Shown: piece after piece, positions 1 to 12,659 of the stretch
How the letters are laid out: every line of letters begins with the position of its first letter
How positions within the stretch are numbered: position 1 is the first letter of the stretch
DNA from: Polytrichum commune
Taxonomy: Eukaryota; Streptophyta; Polytrichopsida; Polytrichales; Polytrichaceae
DNA length: 64,000 bases
Reading direction: 5' to 3'
NCBI GenBank assembly: GCA_950295325.1
Contig: OX485805.1
Location: forward strand, 8,556,501-8,620,500
Notes under the pieces: model-generated
Told to the model about the DNA's origin: nothing
Seen by the model: only the letters and a program-made list of their open reading frames with translations
Databases searched by the model: none
Made by a program: the position numbers and the translations under genes

Positions 1-534
1 TAAAGAAGTGGTTTCCTCCTAAAATTTTGTGTCGTAATTTATGGGATGTAATTTCGCATATTTACTGCTGCATTTCCTTGTTCCAATAGTGGCCTTGCAA
101 TATTTTTTATTTTTCATTTAGCTAAACTTCCAAAAGGCATCACAACAAGTATCGCATTTGCATTTCTCTATTGTCCATTTTAGATAGCGGCAATTTCATT
201 CTACCACACATTTCATCGCAATGTTTACAATTTCCTTACATGTTCACATAGCCGAAACTGCAATGTAAACAACCATTATAATAGCTATTTCACCCCCCAG
301 TAAAAAGTGAAAAAAAATTCGTTGGTCGTAACATCCGGTGTGGAGTCTCCTTCCACCTCGAGTTCTGCATATGGTTCCAATTGTCATGCGCCTTAAGCAA
401 CAAACAATTGACTCATGGTCATCTCTAGGACGTGCTCGGCCGTGAATACAAAGTTGTTAAGGCTAGACCTTCATACACTCACCAATGGGAGAAACACAAA
501 TCCTAAACAAAAAAATTCCCAACATGTGGTGCAG

Positions 535-768
535 TGTCTGGGGAGATTTGTGGGCATATTTGGTCAAAATCCTAGTGTTTAATTTCCCAAGTCCAACCGG
601 TTACATGTTGTGGTCTTGCGGTTTTTCTTTACCAGTCGGAGGTGTATATCCATAGGTTCCCCTAGAGTGACCGGTAATTTTCCTAAGGTTTTGAACTTCA
701 ACCGGTTATTTCTCAAACTCAACCGGTTTATCAAAGACTAGCCATCGGTTCTCCGCGGTCAATGATGT
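535..768 (+). repeat. family F dispersed repeat, copy 1
   Basis: This ~230-bp repeat is rich in AACCGGTT motifs. It runs from a GGGGAGA-like left end, through a segment reading TCCTAGTGTTT and CAACCGGTTACATGTTG, to a GGTTCTCC right end. Copies recur at 26486-26690 (same orientation) and at 40262-40520, 57095-57290 and 57480-57715 (opposite orientation). Both ends carry a CGGGGAGA-like sequence in inverted orientation, so it may be a short non-autonomous DNA element. The superfamily is not known. Confidence 0.6.
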
Positions 769-837
769 GGTGGATCAACTACCCTAAGTTGCCACCAAAC
801 TCCTTATACTAAATGTCATAGCATAAAGGGTTAGTCG

Positions 838-965
838 GTTTTGAGATATATGTATGTTGATGAATAATGGCATCCTGAAATTTTGATGAATATATCATTT
901 ATAGGGTTATAGACCTTACTTTGATAAAAATCCTTTGCAAATAATGTACATGACACTAAACACTA
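838..965 (-). repeat. family B fragment
   Basis: The sequence from the GATGAATAATGGCATC region to AATGTACATGACACTAAACAC matches the right-hand part of the family B copy at 9553-10098. The remainder of the element is absent. It carries the same uninterrupted AATAATGTACATGACAC site that is disrupted in the copy at 55.7 kb. Confidence 0.55.
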
Positions 966-1400
966 TAAACAATATAGTTCTATACACATGTGTACTATCC
1001 AAGTAACTAGGTAGTCATCTTACCAATTTAAAGGTTTTGGTGCTTGGGGAAGTCATATGAGCATGCTTGTCAATTCCCCATCCTGTATCATCATAGTAAA
1101 TTGTAGTTGAGTTTCAACTACTTACTTATAGGATATCATGGTACACTAAACAACCCTATTAGTACAAGTGAAAATACATAAACACAAATATATAAAATAT
1201 AAATTCTAAACTTGCTGAAGCCCATATAAATTGTGTATGTGGTCGTACTTTCAGACCCCACCGTCCTCTAAAGGTTAAAGGGTTCCAAGGTTGGGCTGCG
1301 GATTCAGTCCTCGTATGAAGGCTAAGGCTGGACGGTTTGGGTACATTGTCGGTTTTATTCTTACCCATTTGCAACATTAATATTCTCTGAGGCAAGGTAA

Positions 1401-1899
1401 GGGCCACTTCACACACGAGACTGAGAGCCTGTGACCATTACACTTCAAGCACTCTCATCATTGGAAAAGGCGGAGCCGGTTCTAGTTCACTTCACACAAA
1501 GCTTGAGGGACCAACGGAATACGTGAATGCAAGATGGATGTAAAGTCTACATGGAGTCTTACTTGGCATCAAAAGGATCATGTTTCATGGTCACTTGGAC
1601 TACTGTCAAAAACCACCTTTTGGAGGTAGACCTAACACAAAATCGGGAGACCATGGCACTTTGAATGCTCACAACCGTTGATTTATTCTATTTTATCATG
1701 CGTGAGGACCCGCATGAATAGAAATTCATTGAAATAGCATTTGGTTGAGGACCCGGTCACATATGACTTCACACTACACTTGAGGTTCCATGACCACACT
1801 AAATGAATATGTATGTGTGTTGGGACAGCCTTTGGACACTTTCTATTGGGCTCTCACAATTTTATGGTGACGGCTCTTGGCTCGTGTGTGAAGTGGCCC
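1401..1899 (+). mobile_element. family A MITE, copy 1 (PIF/Harbinger-like)
   Basis: A 499-bp non-autonomous element. Its two 19-bp ends, beginning GGGCCACTTCACACACGAG, are perfect inverted repeats. It is flanked by TAA at 1398-1400 and 1900-1902. A 3-bp TWA-type target duplication with short G-rich inverted ends is typical of PIF/Harbinger (Tourist-type) MITEs, which is why that superfamily is suggested. No coding capacity is visible. Four further copies lie in this window. Copies 1 and 5 share this orientation and copies 2, 3 and 4 are inverted. Confidence 0.85.
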
Positions 1900-2079
1900 T
1901 AAAGTGCAACACATGTTGAACAATATTATGTTGGAATACATCCATGATACCGTTAATATAAATTATACATATCGTGCAATGGGGTCTCACCTTGGGAGCG
2001 TTGCATTAGTGCCATTTGTGTGGATTGTTTGCCCTCATCACCACAATCCAACTTCAAAATGCATGACAATGTTATCAAT

Positions 2080-2123
<44 letters not shown>

Positions 2124-2124
2124 C
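2080..2124. repeat. (AAC)15 microsatellite
   Basis: Forty-five bases of perfect AAC repeat. It yields poly-threonine or poly-leucine frames on the two strands, which are artefacts. Confidence 0.97.
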
Positions 2125-3158
2125 GGTGGCCAACACAGCACACTCCTCCTTCGAATGTCCATGGTTAGGATGGATGGTGTGTCTCTCCACTGAGCTCCTC
2201 TAAGATTTGGACAGTTTGAGAGATTGTAAATTTGATTGCCATGCTTCCATTCCCAAGGTCATGCTAGCGATGTGGTCCCCAGGTCCTATCTTGCATATTA
2301 GCATTGTTAAAACATTGGTCTCGTTTGTATATAGGAGAATGCATGGTATCTATAATCTACATTAATAACTTTTATCAAAGAGCCTATCCGTGGGTAGCAA
2401 ATTTTCAATATCAATAAGATATTGTTATTTGGTGAGTATGACAAGGTAAGGGGATCTTTTAACCTAAGTTATCACTTCTAGGTTGATACCATTCTGAGTC
2501 ATATTGATACCAGGGTGGTTTGGGTCTAGGTATAAAGGCTCTTGTAGGGTATGTAGACCCGAATGGTATCGAAAGAAGAAAAACCATCAAATATCCGTAC
2601 ATAACCCAACTGATTTCTACTAACATATAATACCTTCATTTTAGATACCCGAACGGTATTGAAAATAGATGATACTGGACCAACACTTGTTAAGACCCTC
2701 ATATATGCTAATCCTTGTGCCTAATTAGACAATGTGCGCAAGCTATCACATTTTGAGGAAGCAAATACTTGGGTGAGCTAGATTCTACCTTACAAATGTG
2801 CATGTTGGACTCCAACCCATTGTTAGTGTTCCAATTACCTTTTGACACTTCTAGTTCTCGGGGTGGTCTCACAAAGAGCTTAGCAATGGTATGTGGGCAT
2901 TTCCTAATTTCCCAAATAATTTTGACCATTGCATCAGATCGAATCAACAATTTCCTTATCATGTCAAGAATTGTGATTCGTGATGGTTGTCACGAATTCA
3001 AGGTTCAAAACATACATTGAGATGCAAAAGTTATAAGTTATGGTCAAAATGAAGATTTTCTTCTTCATTAAATAATAACACATGCACTCGAATGTGTTAG
3101 TTATTGAACATATAAATCAACCATGTCTAAATTTTGAGCACATACCTAGTCCAATCAC

Positions 3159-3238
3159 ATCATAATACGGATCTTTTTGGTGCTTGTTCTCCGCTGCAAG
3201 CACCAAAAAGATCCGTGTTATGATCTTTTTGGTGCTTG
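3159..3238. repeat. hairpin with 28-bp arms plus a third direct copy
   Basis: Arms at 3159-3186 and 3197-3224 are inverted copies with one mismatch, separated by a 10-base spacer. The core is GGATCTTTTTGGTGCTTG. A further direct copy of the core follows at 3222-3238, overlapping the right arm. The sequence could extrude as a cruciform or fold as RNA. No target duplication was identified, so it is not assigned to a transposon family. Confidence 0.85.
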
Positions 3239-3340
3239 TTACCACTCAGATATTAGGTCTTCAATTGAGAAGATTGTCCATATAGGGCCCATGTGCCATA
3301 CAAGTTAAAGAATATGCACATTCACAAAATAAACTAATAA

Positions 3341-3362
3341 ACAAAACAAAACAAAACAAAAC
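3341..3362. repeat. (AAAAC)n microsatellite
   Basis: Short perfect tract of AAAAC repeats. Confidence 0.9.
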
Positions 3363-6300
3363 AGAAGCTACTAACTTACAAAATCAAAACACGTGAGTAC
3401 AGTCAACAATGACTCAAAAATGCTTGACGGCATCTCATCATAACCTCAGCTCACGGAAATTCAACTCCAGAGACAATCCTTCAGAAGTGAAAGCATTTGA
3501 TTCACAACACCAACAACACGTCATGTTCTTGTCATGTGTCAGGGAACAAATCTTAAATCTACCATTGCGATAAGTTTTCAGTGACCCATGACAACATGAC
3601 GTGTTGCCAAAGCACTGCAAGCATACGAGTTCTAGTTAACTCTTCTCAAGTCATTGAAAATTATCACAAAACCCTCGAGATTCCAAGAAATCGACCAGTC
3701 AAACAGATTTCTTAGATCTCATATGCTGGAAGTGAGATTATGACACAGATACATGACAACGTTTGCACTCCCATTCGATGCAATTTATGTGCTAGTGATC
3801 AAGAAACTATTCTGTGCACTATATACATATACAGGATCGTGAGATTGTGCTACTGCGCTATCGTAGAAGTAAGTAAGTTGCAGTACTTCCAGTATTGCCC
3901 TATCTCAGGGAGCGCACTATTCATTAAAACCAAGCATCACGTGCGTGCATGCCCCTTATTAAAATACCCCTGTATACATTTTATTTTTGCTAAAATCAAG
4001 CAATATACTTACAAATCTCATTGCTTCAAAATACGTTTCCATACGTACACAAGGGTCCAAAAACAAATACAGAAATTGTATATAACATGTGTACAAATGT
4101 TTGGAAATGCAAAAATATGGCCCTATTATATGTATAATATCAAATCATGGATTTTTAGTTATAAAGTCGTTACTTAGTGGATGAAAAAACACATGATTCT
4201 TGGTCCAGGTCTGACTTGAACGCGTAAACGCGTAAATGCATACTTTACATAAATTTTTCTATAGCCTCATGTATATCTACTTCTTGCTTAATAGCAATAT
4301 GTCTCTTGTACGTACATTTTGTACATGCTTGTTTTAAATAATACCCCTTTTGTGCACCCACGTGTATAAATACAGTACTTGAACAGTGCACTCCTTGGGT
4401 GCCCTGTATAAGAGTGTTGAAGGTATGTATGCATGTAAGATTGTTTCACTTACTTATACATGTACGTAAGGCTACTCTGTCGGTTTACCGCAAGACAAAA
4501 GTGCTCAAAGACGTTGAAGACTGTCTCATGACCAGTCGGCATCCGTCAATTGCAGTGTCCTGGGAGAAATTTTGGGCACAATCCGTAACTAAGTGGTTTG
4601 TTCTCGCTCTTCATTGCTCAAATGCAAGACTTGGAATTCCTCTAAAACTAAGACTTCCAAGAGGCTCATGAGTACTTATGCCCATGTAATGCTTTTTGGG
4701 GACCAACATGTTGCTTTTCTGCAATGGTACTATGTATTTGACCAACGAACATGCCGTGTTGGAGCGGCTTGGTGACTTTGGTCTTGTTCGAGGATTTGGA
4801 ATTGGTGGGAGGCATGCAAGTTAACTCCTCAAGGCCAAAGCAAAAATTGCTCCACAATCGTTTAAAACGGTTTAGTCCAATTCAAAAAGCTCATATAATG
4901 AAATCATTGTTTTTTATGGTAAAATTGATTGTATGGATGGATGATTTGTAGGGTTAAGATCATTTGTAAAAGTTGTTAGCTATTCATGTGTCTAGAATCA
5001 GGAGATTATAATGTAAATGTGCATGTTGGTATTGTTAGGCAGCGGTGATTGCCTAGACAAAAACTTTTTACTTTGTGGTAGATTTGGCATCCCAATCTAA
5101 TCACTTATTGGACAAAATGGTGGGTATTTAAAGGTCTTGTAGGATCATTATGGTTTTTTCAAAAAAATCATTCATATTTTGTTCCCGAGATTTTCCTATA
5201 TGGCAAATGCAAAGTAGCCTTCTTGAAGGGCTTTTAGTACATTCATGGTAATTGTTGAATATATGGCTTGACATAACATTCTAAATTTGCCATATTGTTG
5301 TCTCATTGGTGATCCTCTAGATTAAGCCACATGAAAATTACATTGTGGCACTCAAGGTGTTAAACCATTTAGCTCTCTATTGTATGTATGTCAAGTCAAT
5401 AATCCCATAATGATTTAGGGAAATTCTACAACTTTGGTATAGATGTCATATTCTCTTGCATTGTTCTTAAGAGTGTGGGTGGCATTGGTGGCATTAATTT
5501 TACTTGGGGAAAGAAATGTAAAGCACATGAAATATCTCTACATAGCAACTATTAGGAGAAACTCAATCATTCCAACCGCTTCAGCAATCTACTGTTGCGA
5601 CGCAATTGAGCAATCTTTGGCCTATGTGACTATCTATGGTTGCCAACCCCATGGATATCCATGCATGTTAGCAATTAAGAGTGAGATGAAACCATCGCAC
5701 CTACAACCAAGTGTGGTGTATTGTCCCTCATAGTGGTTTTGAGCAGCCTCATATAGACTTCCCTCTTAGAAAATTCATCATCATGTTGTGATGGTTGCAA
5801 CATCGCAATAAACTGCCTTAATTTAGCCCATTGCTTTAGTACATTTCATCCCTAAGTGGTTGCCATCCTCCCAAACAAGGTAAGTTGCAATATATTTTAT
5901 TGTAATTATCTTTTGTTGGTTGTGCAACCCTCCCTTCAGGACCCACATAATTTTCTAACATGATGTACCATTATTCTGAGTTTTTCCTTCATAAAATGTT
6001 AACTTCGTCCAACATAGTCACTGCCATTTGGATTTCATGCCACACATGTGCAAGATTTTCCATTTGCTTCCAGTTGCAATGGAACGCATGGTGTACGTGC
6101 ATCTTGGTCGCCCTACAATGATGTGGGTGGAGTTTGCATTTCGTAAGCATCTTGCATCAACCCTTCCAAGTCAATGTCTTCATCTATAAGGGCGCCACCC
6201 ATCCCACAAAAACTCCCACTCGTCATCGGATTCATTCCTCTTTGTTGGTCCCTCCACATCTTGTTGGATGGCGCCCATTATCTACTAGGTGAATCCTATA

Positions 6301-6668
6301 TGTGTGCCATGTCACTAAAGTCAGCTTTCTACCACACCTAGCACATGGACAAGATGCCCAACTTCTCCTTTGCTTTGTGGCTCTATAAGCCTCCGTTTTG
6401 TACAAACAATCATCTTGTGTACAACAACGCTCTTCGTTTGTGCAAGGTATGCATTTCATTGACATCCCAGGGGGTGGATTCTTCAGTGGAAACCCTAAAT
6501 GACATGTGTTGGTCACTATGAAATTAAACCCCTTATATATGAGAAGTTTACATAGAAAAATAAATGTATACGTACTATTGGTACGCTAGAAATTAGACTC
6601 ACTTATCAATACCAAGATTTTCAATTTAATGTGATACATGCCTCCACTACATTTAAAAATATAAATCG

Positions 6669-6692
6669 TATAGTATAGTATAGTATAGTATA
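6669..6692. repeat. (TAGTA)n microsatellite
   Basis: About five tandem TAGTA units. Confidence 0.9.
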
Positions 6693-7349
6693 CAATCCAC
6701 TCTCATTTTCCAATGAGAAAATCATTGAATATTTTTTCATCTATAGCATGTAACCCAACAATTGCATTGCACAAACAAGGATAAGAGCACACTAAATTTT
6801 TCACAACCTAGAGAGAAAAACTCAAGGGAGACCATGAATGCTCTAAGAACCTCCAATTGTAAAAACCTACAATTCAAGTGTAGACCCCAACAAGAAATGG
6901 ACAAGGTAGTCATTGAGGACTATGACCATATGACAACTACGGATGAAAGCGCAAATTGGATGAAACCACCACATCTAATATTGTCAATTTTTCCTCTAAA
7001 CCTTATGACCCTTTTTGTACAACTACCTTTACTTCAAGACTCTAGATAACCTTTTTTTAAAGTACACACTAGAGAAAAATAATATCTCTCCCTTGTGTAT
7101 ACTATGATGATGCCTCAAATAATACCCCTTCATATGCTTACGTTAGTTTGTACGTGATACGAAAAGTCCACCCCCTAGGATTGACATATGTTGGGGAATT
7201 CATGCACTATCCATCAACTTTACACGATCCACCACAATAATTACACATGTAACATAAACATTATGTTTGTGTCACCTTCTTATATTGTTTGTCACACATG
7301 CAAAAACTTGTAAGACTGCACGATAGAAATCATATCCTCATACAACTAA

Positions 7350-7849
7350 GGGCCACTTCACACATGAGCCAAGAGCCATGACCACGACATTGTGAGAGCC
7401 CAAAAGAAAATGTCCAAAGGCCTTTCCAAGACCACCTCCAAATTCATGTAGTGTGATCACGGACCCTCAAGTGTAGTGTGAAGTCATATGTGACCGAACC
7501 ATCAACCAAATGCTATTTCAATGAATTTCTATTCAGGCAGGTCCTCACACATGATAAAATAGAATAAATCAACAGTTGTGAGTGTTCGGAATGACATGGT
7601 CTCCCGATTTTGTGTTAGGCCTACCTCCAAGAGGTGGTTTTTGAAAATAGTCAAAGTGACCATGACACATGATCCATTCGATGCCATGTAGGAATCCATG
7701 TAAACTTTACATCCATCTTGCATGCACATACTCCGTTGGTCCCTCAAGCGTAGTGTGAAGCGAACTTGGACCAGCTCCACCTTTTCCACCAATGAGAGTG
7801 CTTGAAGTGTAATGGTCATGGGCTCTCAGTCTCGTGTGTGAAGTGGCCC
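7350..7849 (-). mobile_element. family A MITE, copy 2
   Basis: A 500-bp inverted copy of the 1401-1899 element. It is bounded by TAA at 7347-7349 and 7850-7852, with GGGCCACTTCACAC termini. The left end differs from the right by one base in the first 19. Internal landmarks such as the ACCTCCAAGAGGTGG segment are shared with copies 3 and 4. Confidence 0.85.
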
Positions 7850-7852
7850 TAA

Positions 7853-8446
7853 GCTCCTGCATCCCACATTGCCTTGGCTAGTGGGTGAAGTTCACACCCT
7901 TTTACTTTGTTCACCTACATATATGGTCCATGTGCTTCCTAGTAGCCGCCCCCTTCCGTCTTGAATGCAACAAAAGGTGACGTTCTTATGCTTAATTGTC
8001 TTGCACATAACATGACAATGAGATGCAAGCTACTTGTATGAGAAATTCCAACATGCACATGTTGGCTAGGTTTAGAAAGTAGTTTATTTGCAATATGGCT
8101 ACAACCTACATTCCAAGTAGATGTGTAAAGCATATGGTAGGAAATTAAACAACATTGTCTAGAACACATAGGCTATTAGAATAGATACGGACACCCCGAG
8201 GTATGCATGTCTATTTGCCCATGCACCCAATTTGTTAGGACTCAGTGAACATGGAGATATGGTTGTCTACGTCCAAATGTGGTGGTGATCTTTTGAACTA
8301 GGTTACCAACCAAAGCAATTGTCATATGCATAAAGCGTCACCCCCTATGCACATCCAAAACACTACCGTCATTAAGTGAAATCTAGGGGAAGGATGTGTG
8401 GAGTGTGCCTAAAAATGCTTCTCTCATGCATCTCATAGCCCACCCA
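7853..8446. other. gene-free block
   Basis: Nothing recognisable as a gene or element was seen between the family A copy and the foldback element. Confidence 0.5.
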
Positions 8447-9214
8447 CATTTATTGGTGCGGGCCACCAGTGAACAGTGAGTACCAGCATTGGTTGCAACT
8501 AGTGACCCTCACTGGCTAAACCAACTCTAAAAGTGGCCCTTGCTAGTAGGCTAGGGTGAACCAGCAGGTACACTCGTACCTTCGGGGGATGAAGGCCTCG
8601 CGGATGACACTGAAAACTTCATCCTTCTTTATGGGGAAGCCCGCTTGACTACAAATCCCATATTGAGTGCACTTCGCCTTCAAGGTCTAAAATCCAATAT
8701 ATATGTGCACTTCCAATTAGTAAATAAGCAATTCATTGGGATTTCATTCCGGAAGTGAAACCATCAATGAAGCATGTAATCAACTTGGAGGTCAAATAAA
8801 ATTACAAAATCCTCATTAACATTGAGGTTATAATTTTTTTGACTTACCATTTGAAATTCTCTTTGTCATTCTAAAATGACACTTAAATTTAGTGTGTTGA
8901 TTTAGTATGTATATTTTATAATATTTTAATAACGCCGCCTACTTTCACAAGTATTCATACACATTCAAACCAATTAAGTGTGATTTAATGTCATTAAGTC
9001 TAATTAATTCTGATGAATCCTATTTAAGCCCAAATCAATCAGAATAGTGTGCTTACCAAATAAAGTAAGACTAATTAATTATAATGCTTAATTAACTGAA
9101 CCAATTCATTCCAGTCATCCGCGAGGCCTTCATCCCCCGAAGGTACGAGTGTACATGCTGGTTCACCCTAGCCTTGCTAGTAAGCCCCGCACTAGTAAGT
9201 GTGGGTGGGCTATT
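8447..9214. mobile_element. ~770-bp foldback element containing a family E sequence
   Basis: Two long arms are inverted copies of each other: 8447-8612 on the left and about 9112-9214 on the right. The best-matching part is the segment around GTACCTTCGGGGGATGAAGG, and the arms end in GCCCACCCACA-like sequence. The left arm is longer because it carries about 70 extra bases near 8475-8545. The interior holds a family E repeat. No target duplication could be identified. Confidence 0.7.
8641..9085 (+). repeat. family E dispersed repeat, copy 1
   Basis: AT-rich repeat recognised by a shared run of phrases: CATATTGAGTGCACTTC, AGTAAATAAGCAATT, then AAAATCCTCATTAACATTGAGG. Related copies are at 31736-31911, 41655-42270 and 44405-44600. 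The 3' part is rich in AATTAA motifs. No coding capacity is visible. Confidence 0.7.
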
Positions 9215-9552
9215 AGTCACCAAGGTGACCACATTGCGTGAAACTAATGCTTTGCACATAGAAGACGTGTCTCCCCTCATACAAAATTTGACCACACTTG
9301 TAATTGATTTAGTGTTCATGGCTTTCATTGGCGTACTTTGGCCCTTAATGAGCACATATATTGCATATTCACACAACACGAATTTGGTGTAGAACACATA
9401 CATGGACCACCATTGATTGATTTTTGTAGAATATCTCAAAAAAATTAAACCTTCATGGTAGTTTAATGCATTCCACAAATGGAGGTGCATGTCATCTCTT
9501 CCATCATGAGAACAAAATTGCTCCCTAGCTAAAAATGTGTACGCTACTTCCA
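9215..9552. other. gene-free spacer
   Basis: A short stretch between two repeats. Open frames on both strands here cross the foldback arm and are not supported as genes. Confidence 0.5.
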
Positions 9553-10098
9553 CTACACCGTTTATGGTATTTAGTGTCACATGTGTAATAGTTTCACTTA
9601 CCCTATTTTGAGGCTTATGCTAAGTTACAATGATGATTAACAACTTCACCATAAGTTTCACCTCATGACATTTGGCGTTCAAGCACGCTTACTAATATCT
9701 TGCCATGAGTACGGTCAACAATGTTATGAGGTGCATGCCTATGCTACACAATGGTCTAAAAGTTGATTACAACATATATAAATGGTACCTGCCATTCGTA
9801 TGCTCAATAATATCTTCCTCTTGCATACTAAAATGTAAACACATGACACTTGCCATTATTACGCTCAACAATATCTTCCCCTTGCATACGTACTAAAAAG
9901 CAAGACTATCATCTAAAGTACATCAATGTGCTACTCTAAATGTCATAATGTAGATATTATTTCACTTGAAGAAGTTACTTATGTTGACGAATGGCATCAT
10001 ATTGGCAATTAGCAAGCGTGACACTTTGAGACCTCCAGGCATCTAATTTAGGCCTTCACAAATAATGTACATGACACTAAACACCAGGATTGGTGTAG
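9553..10098 (-). mobile_element. family B MITE-like element, copy 1
   Basis: A 546-bp element running from CTACACCGTTTATGG to its inverted counterpart ending TTGGTGTAG. The adjoining ATTTAGTGTCAC and TGACACTAAACAC segments are also inverted copies. Copy 2 (19872-20416, opposite orientation) has almost the same length. Near 9790-9900 there is an internal direct duplication of ~60 bp (CTCAACAATATCTTCC repeated). The target duplication is unclear, so the superfamily is left open. Confidence 0.7.
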
Positions 10099-11892
10099 TC
10101 ATTATCACATATGGACTTTCACCTTACACTATGCTCATCCTTCATTCACGTCAATGCTTTGCATGTGGCATCCGTAGTGGATTAGGTCATGGTTTACCCC
10201 CCCCCCTCTTTTTTGGATTATGTTCACAGTGTTGTTGAGGGATGCCAACATGTTCGTCCTAAACTTGTGCACCTTTGGCCTAAACTCTCATAATGGAACA
10301 CCATGACCTAAACCAATCTCTTCCGCATTGCTTACCTAAACATGTCATCCAACATTCTTTAAGCAATTTTCATCCATCAACAAATTTTCATCCATTATGG
10401 GCGAGACAGGGGAATGTATACACTATACCATTTTGCAAAAAAAATTATACCATGGTATCTCATAAATAATATAAACCTAATTTCATGAAATTTATTACAC
10501 CCTACATTATTTTGAACTCAAAGTCACATATTGTGTGGGGCCTATTTTATTTTGAAACCACTTCAACTTTTTTGATACCATCACTAAAAAAAAAAAAAAA
10601 AAAAAAAAAAACCCTATCTTTGGCCGCATGTAATTTCTAATTTACAGGGAGTGTTGACCCCGTGTTTCAAACACATGAAATAGGAACCATGGCACAAGCT
10701 CCTCTTGCCCATTACACAAAAAGAAAAAGAACAACCAACGTCAGGCGTTCTGATGTGAATTTGAGCCCGTTGGCCCTACCCTGCTCAAGAATCCCCTTGG
10801 TGCAGGGTGGAGTTTAGTGCCTACCTTATGGTGGATGTGCTCTTATGTTGTAAAAAATTATATTTAAAAAATAAAAATAAAAATAAAAAAACTTAATTTT
10901 GCCCATTACAAATTACAACAAGAACTAGGGTACTAAGGCCTTAAAGTAACTCCTTCCTTTTGGCGACACTTGTTTCAAATTCTTAAGCCGTGAACATGTG
11001 AAATGACATTATTCAATTAAGTTTGCACGTTGGGTGGGGTTGGGAATAAGCAAAATTCTATTCAGAATTTCACTTTGTTTATTCTCATAGTAGAGCATTG
11101 CACATGTATATTCAAGATGAAAAACTAGGGTGAAGCAATGTACTGATATTATTATAATGAAATGGCTAATAACAACTTAATAATGTTATGGAGTGCAATA
11201 GTGCTATCAAGTAAATCATTGTTAACAATGATAAACCATATGTGGCATTAAGGGGCGGTTTACACTATGGACTATGAAGTCGGACCATGGAAGATGCCCT
11301 TTGTCAATGGTCCGACTTCATGGTCCGACTTCCATGGTCCGACTTCTTAAAAAATTAGTTTTGAAAGCCTTGGGCCCCTCACTAAGTGTAAATCCAATGC
11401 GGACCAAGAAGAATGACCATGCACCAAAAAGTGATTGTGCTGATTTGTTTTAATACATGCCCAAAAAGGCAGTTTTGAAAAAATTCAAGTTTGACTATTC
11501 TCTTGTCTTCTCACTTGTCTTCACTTCTTGGTAAATGTGTTGAAGATGTGGCTTGCAAATTCTCTCACAACAGTTCTTCCAAAACAAAAATGAGCAATTT
11601 AATTTGTACATGTTCAATGTGATTTACATGTGACATGTACCTTGTGTTGTCACTGCACTAAATAGGATATTTAGTGTATGTTTAAATTTTATGTTGCTAC
11701 CACCGTACCTTGCTCAACACTAATTTTCAATTCTTTGATAATTAGTGTTAGAAGATCTGCTAGAAGATATGTTGGAATTCTCCTTTTATCATAGTTTTTT
11801 TTTTCCATATCCTTACTAACACTAAATTAAAACATGTAACTTCCACATATTACCATAGTTGATATTTAGTGTAAGTGTTCGTACTTAGTGTA
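10099..11892. other. gene-free block
   Basis: Contains a 26-base poly-A tract (10586-10611), a foldback around 11276-11346, and at 11650-11680 one of the CACTAAAT...ATTTAGTG palindromes. Nothing coding was supported. Confidence 0.55.
11276..11346. repeat. small foldback with repeated TCCGAC arms
   Basis: The left arm GAAGTCGGACCATGG (11276-11290) pairs with CCATGGTCCGACTTC at 11332-11346. Two more direct copies of the right-arm motif lie between them, giving one left and three right motifs. It starts about 20 bp after a GGGGCGGTTTACAC sequence that resembles a PIF/Harbinger end, but no partner end was found. Confidence 0.8.
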
Positions 11893-12135
11893 GTAGAAAA
11901 CTATGTGACAAAGAACAACAATCTTTTTCCCATTGCGGTTCTTCTGACCACCCTGATCTACAGTCGCTAGATGACTACAAATCTTTCTTTTTTGTTTTTT
12001 GACTGTAATTTTCAAATTTTAGGGGCGTGTAATATACAGTTGGAAAGGTATTTTCAAGACCTTTCCAACGGTATATTACAAGACCCCAAATTACAAAATA
12101 TCAATTGGTAGACCTAAAAAACAAATCTGCACTCA
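11893..12135 (+). mobile_element. family D foldback element, copy 1 (right end truncated)
   Basis: Starts GTAGAAAACTATG like the complete copy at 59259-59605. It includes the conserved GCGGTTCTTCTGACCA segment and a central hairpin with 22-bp arms around AGTTGGAAAGGT / ACCTTTCCAAC (12029-12080, one mismatch). The second half is shortened. Confidence 0.65.
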
Positions 12136-12540
12136 AATTCTTGAGTTCTAGATGTCCCACATTGTTGATGAAACATGTGGGAGCAAATATAAGGGGTAGG
12201 ATATGAAAGAAATGGTATATCTCATGGGCTATAAGCCTATGATATGATTTAGGCACATAGAGGGTGGAAATCTTTCTCAAGATTCATTACATCATATAGA
12301 TGTTGAAAAGTGTGCCTTGTGAGCCTTGCCTAGTGGGGAAGAGTTGTATATAAAATTCCAAAAATAAGAATAATTAAAAATGATTATAACTGCATTTCTC
12401 TGCCATGGGCCCCTGCCTTTCCTTACCAGACCACCTCTCTGGCCTCTCTCACCGCAAAACCCGTTGGACCATGTCAATGCATTTATTAGGCCTTAAAATT
12501 TATATTTCGGGGACCTCGTTTATTTTGCTTAGTGTAAACC

Positions 12541-12562
12541 GAAGTTGTCCCGGGACAACTTC
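12541..12562. repeat. 22-bp perfect palindrome
   Basis: The sequence centred on GTCCCGGGAC with GAAGTT/AACTTC flanks is fully self-complementary. Confidence 0.9.
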
Positions 12563-12659
12563 AACATCCAATCAGCTACCTTTATTTCCAATTTAATTTT
12601 CCACCCGCACTAATAGGATTATTTAGTGTAGTTATGTTGTCAAATCAATTAAAAACATA

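Larger units (their letters stand above)
1..1397. other. gene-free block with repeat fragments
   Basis: No open frame here resembles a known protein. The stretch is AT-rich and holds one family F copy (535-768) and a fragment of family B (838-965). The rest shows nothing recognisable. Confidence 0.6.
1903..7346. other. long gene-free block
   Basis: About 5.4 kb without a gene I can support. It contains an (AAC)15 tract, a strong 28-bp-arm hairpin at 3159-3224, a short AAAAC tract and a TAGTA tract. Short open frames near 3740, 4399, 5443, 6232 and 6762 have no recognisable domains and are not called. Confidence 0.55.

Noticed and set aside
2080-2124. Poly-threonine or poly-leucine coding sequence
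   Set aside because: It is an (AAC)15 microsatellite translated in two frames with no protein context.
9092-9580. 162-residue - strand open frame as a gene
   Set aside because: It runs through the arm of a foldback element and has no recognisable domain.
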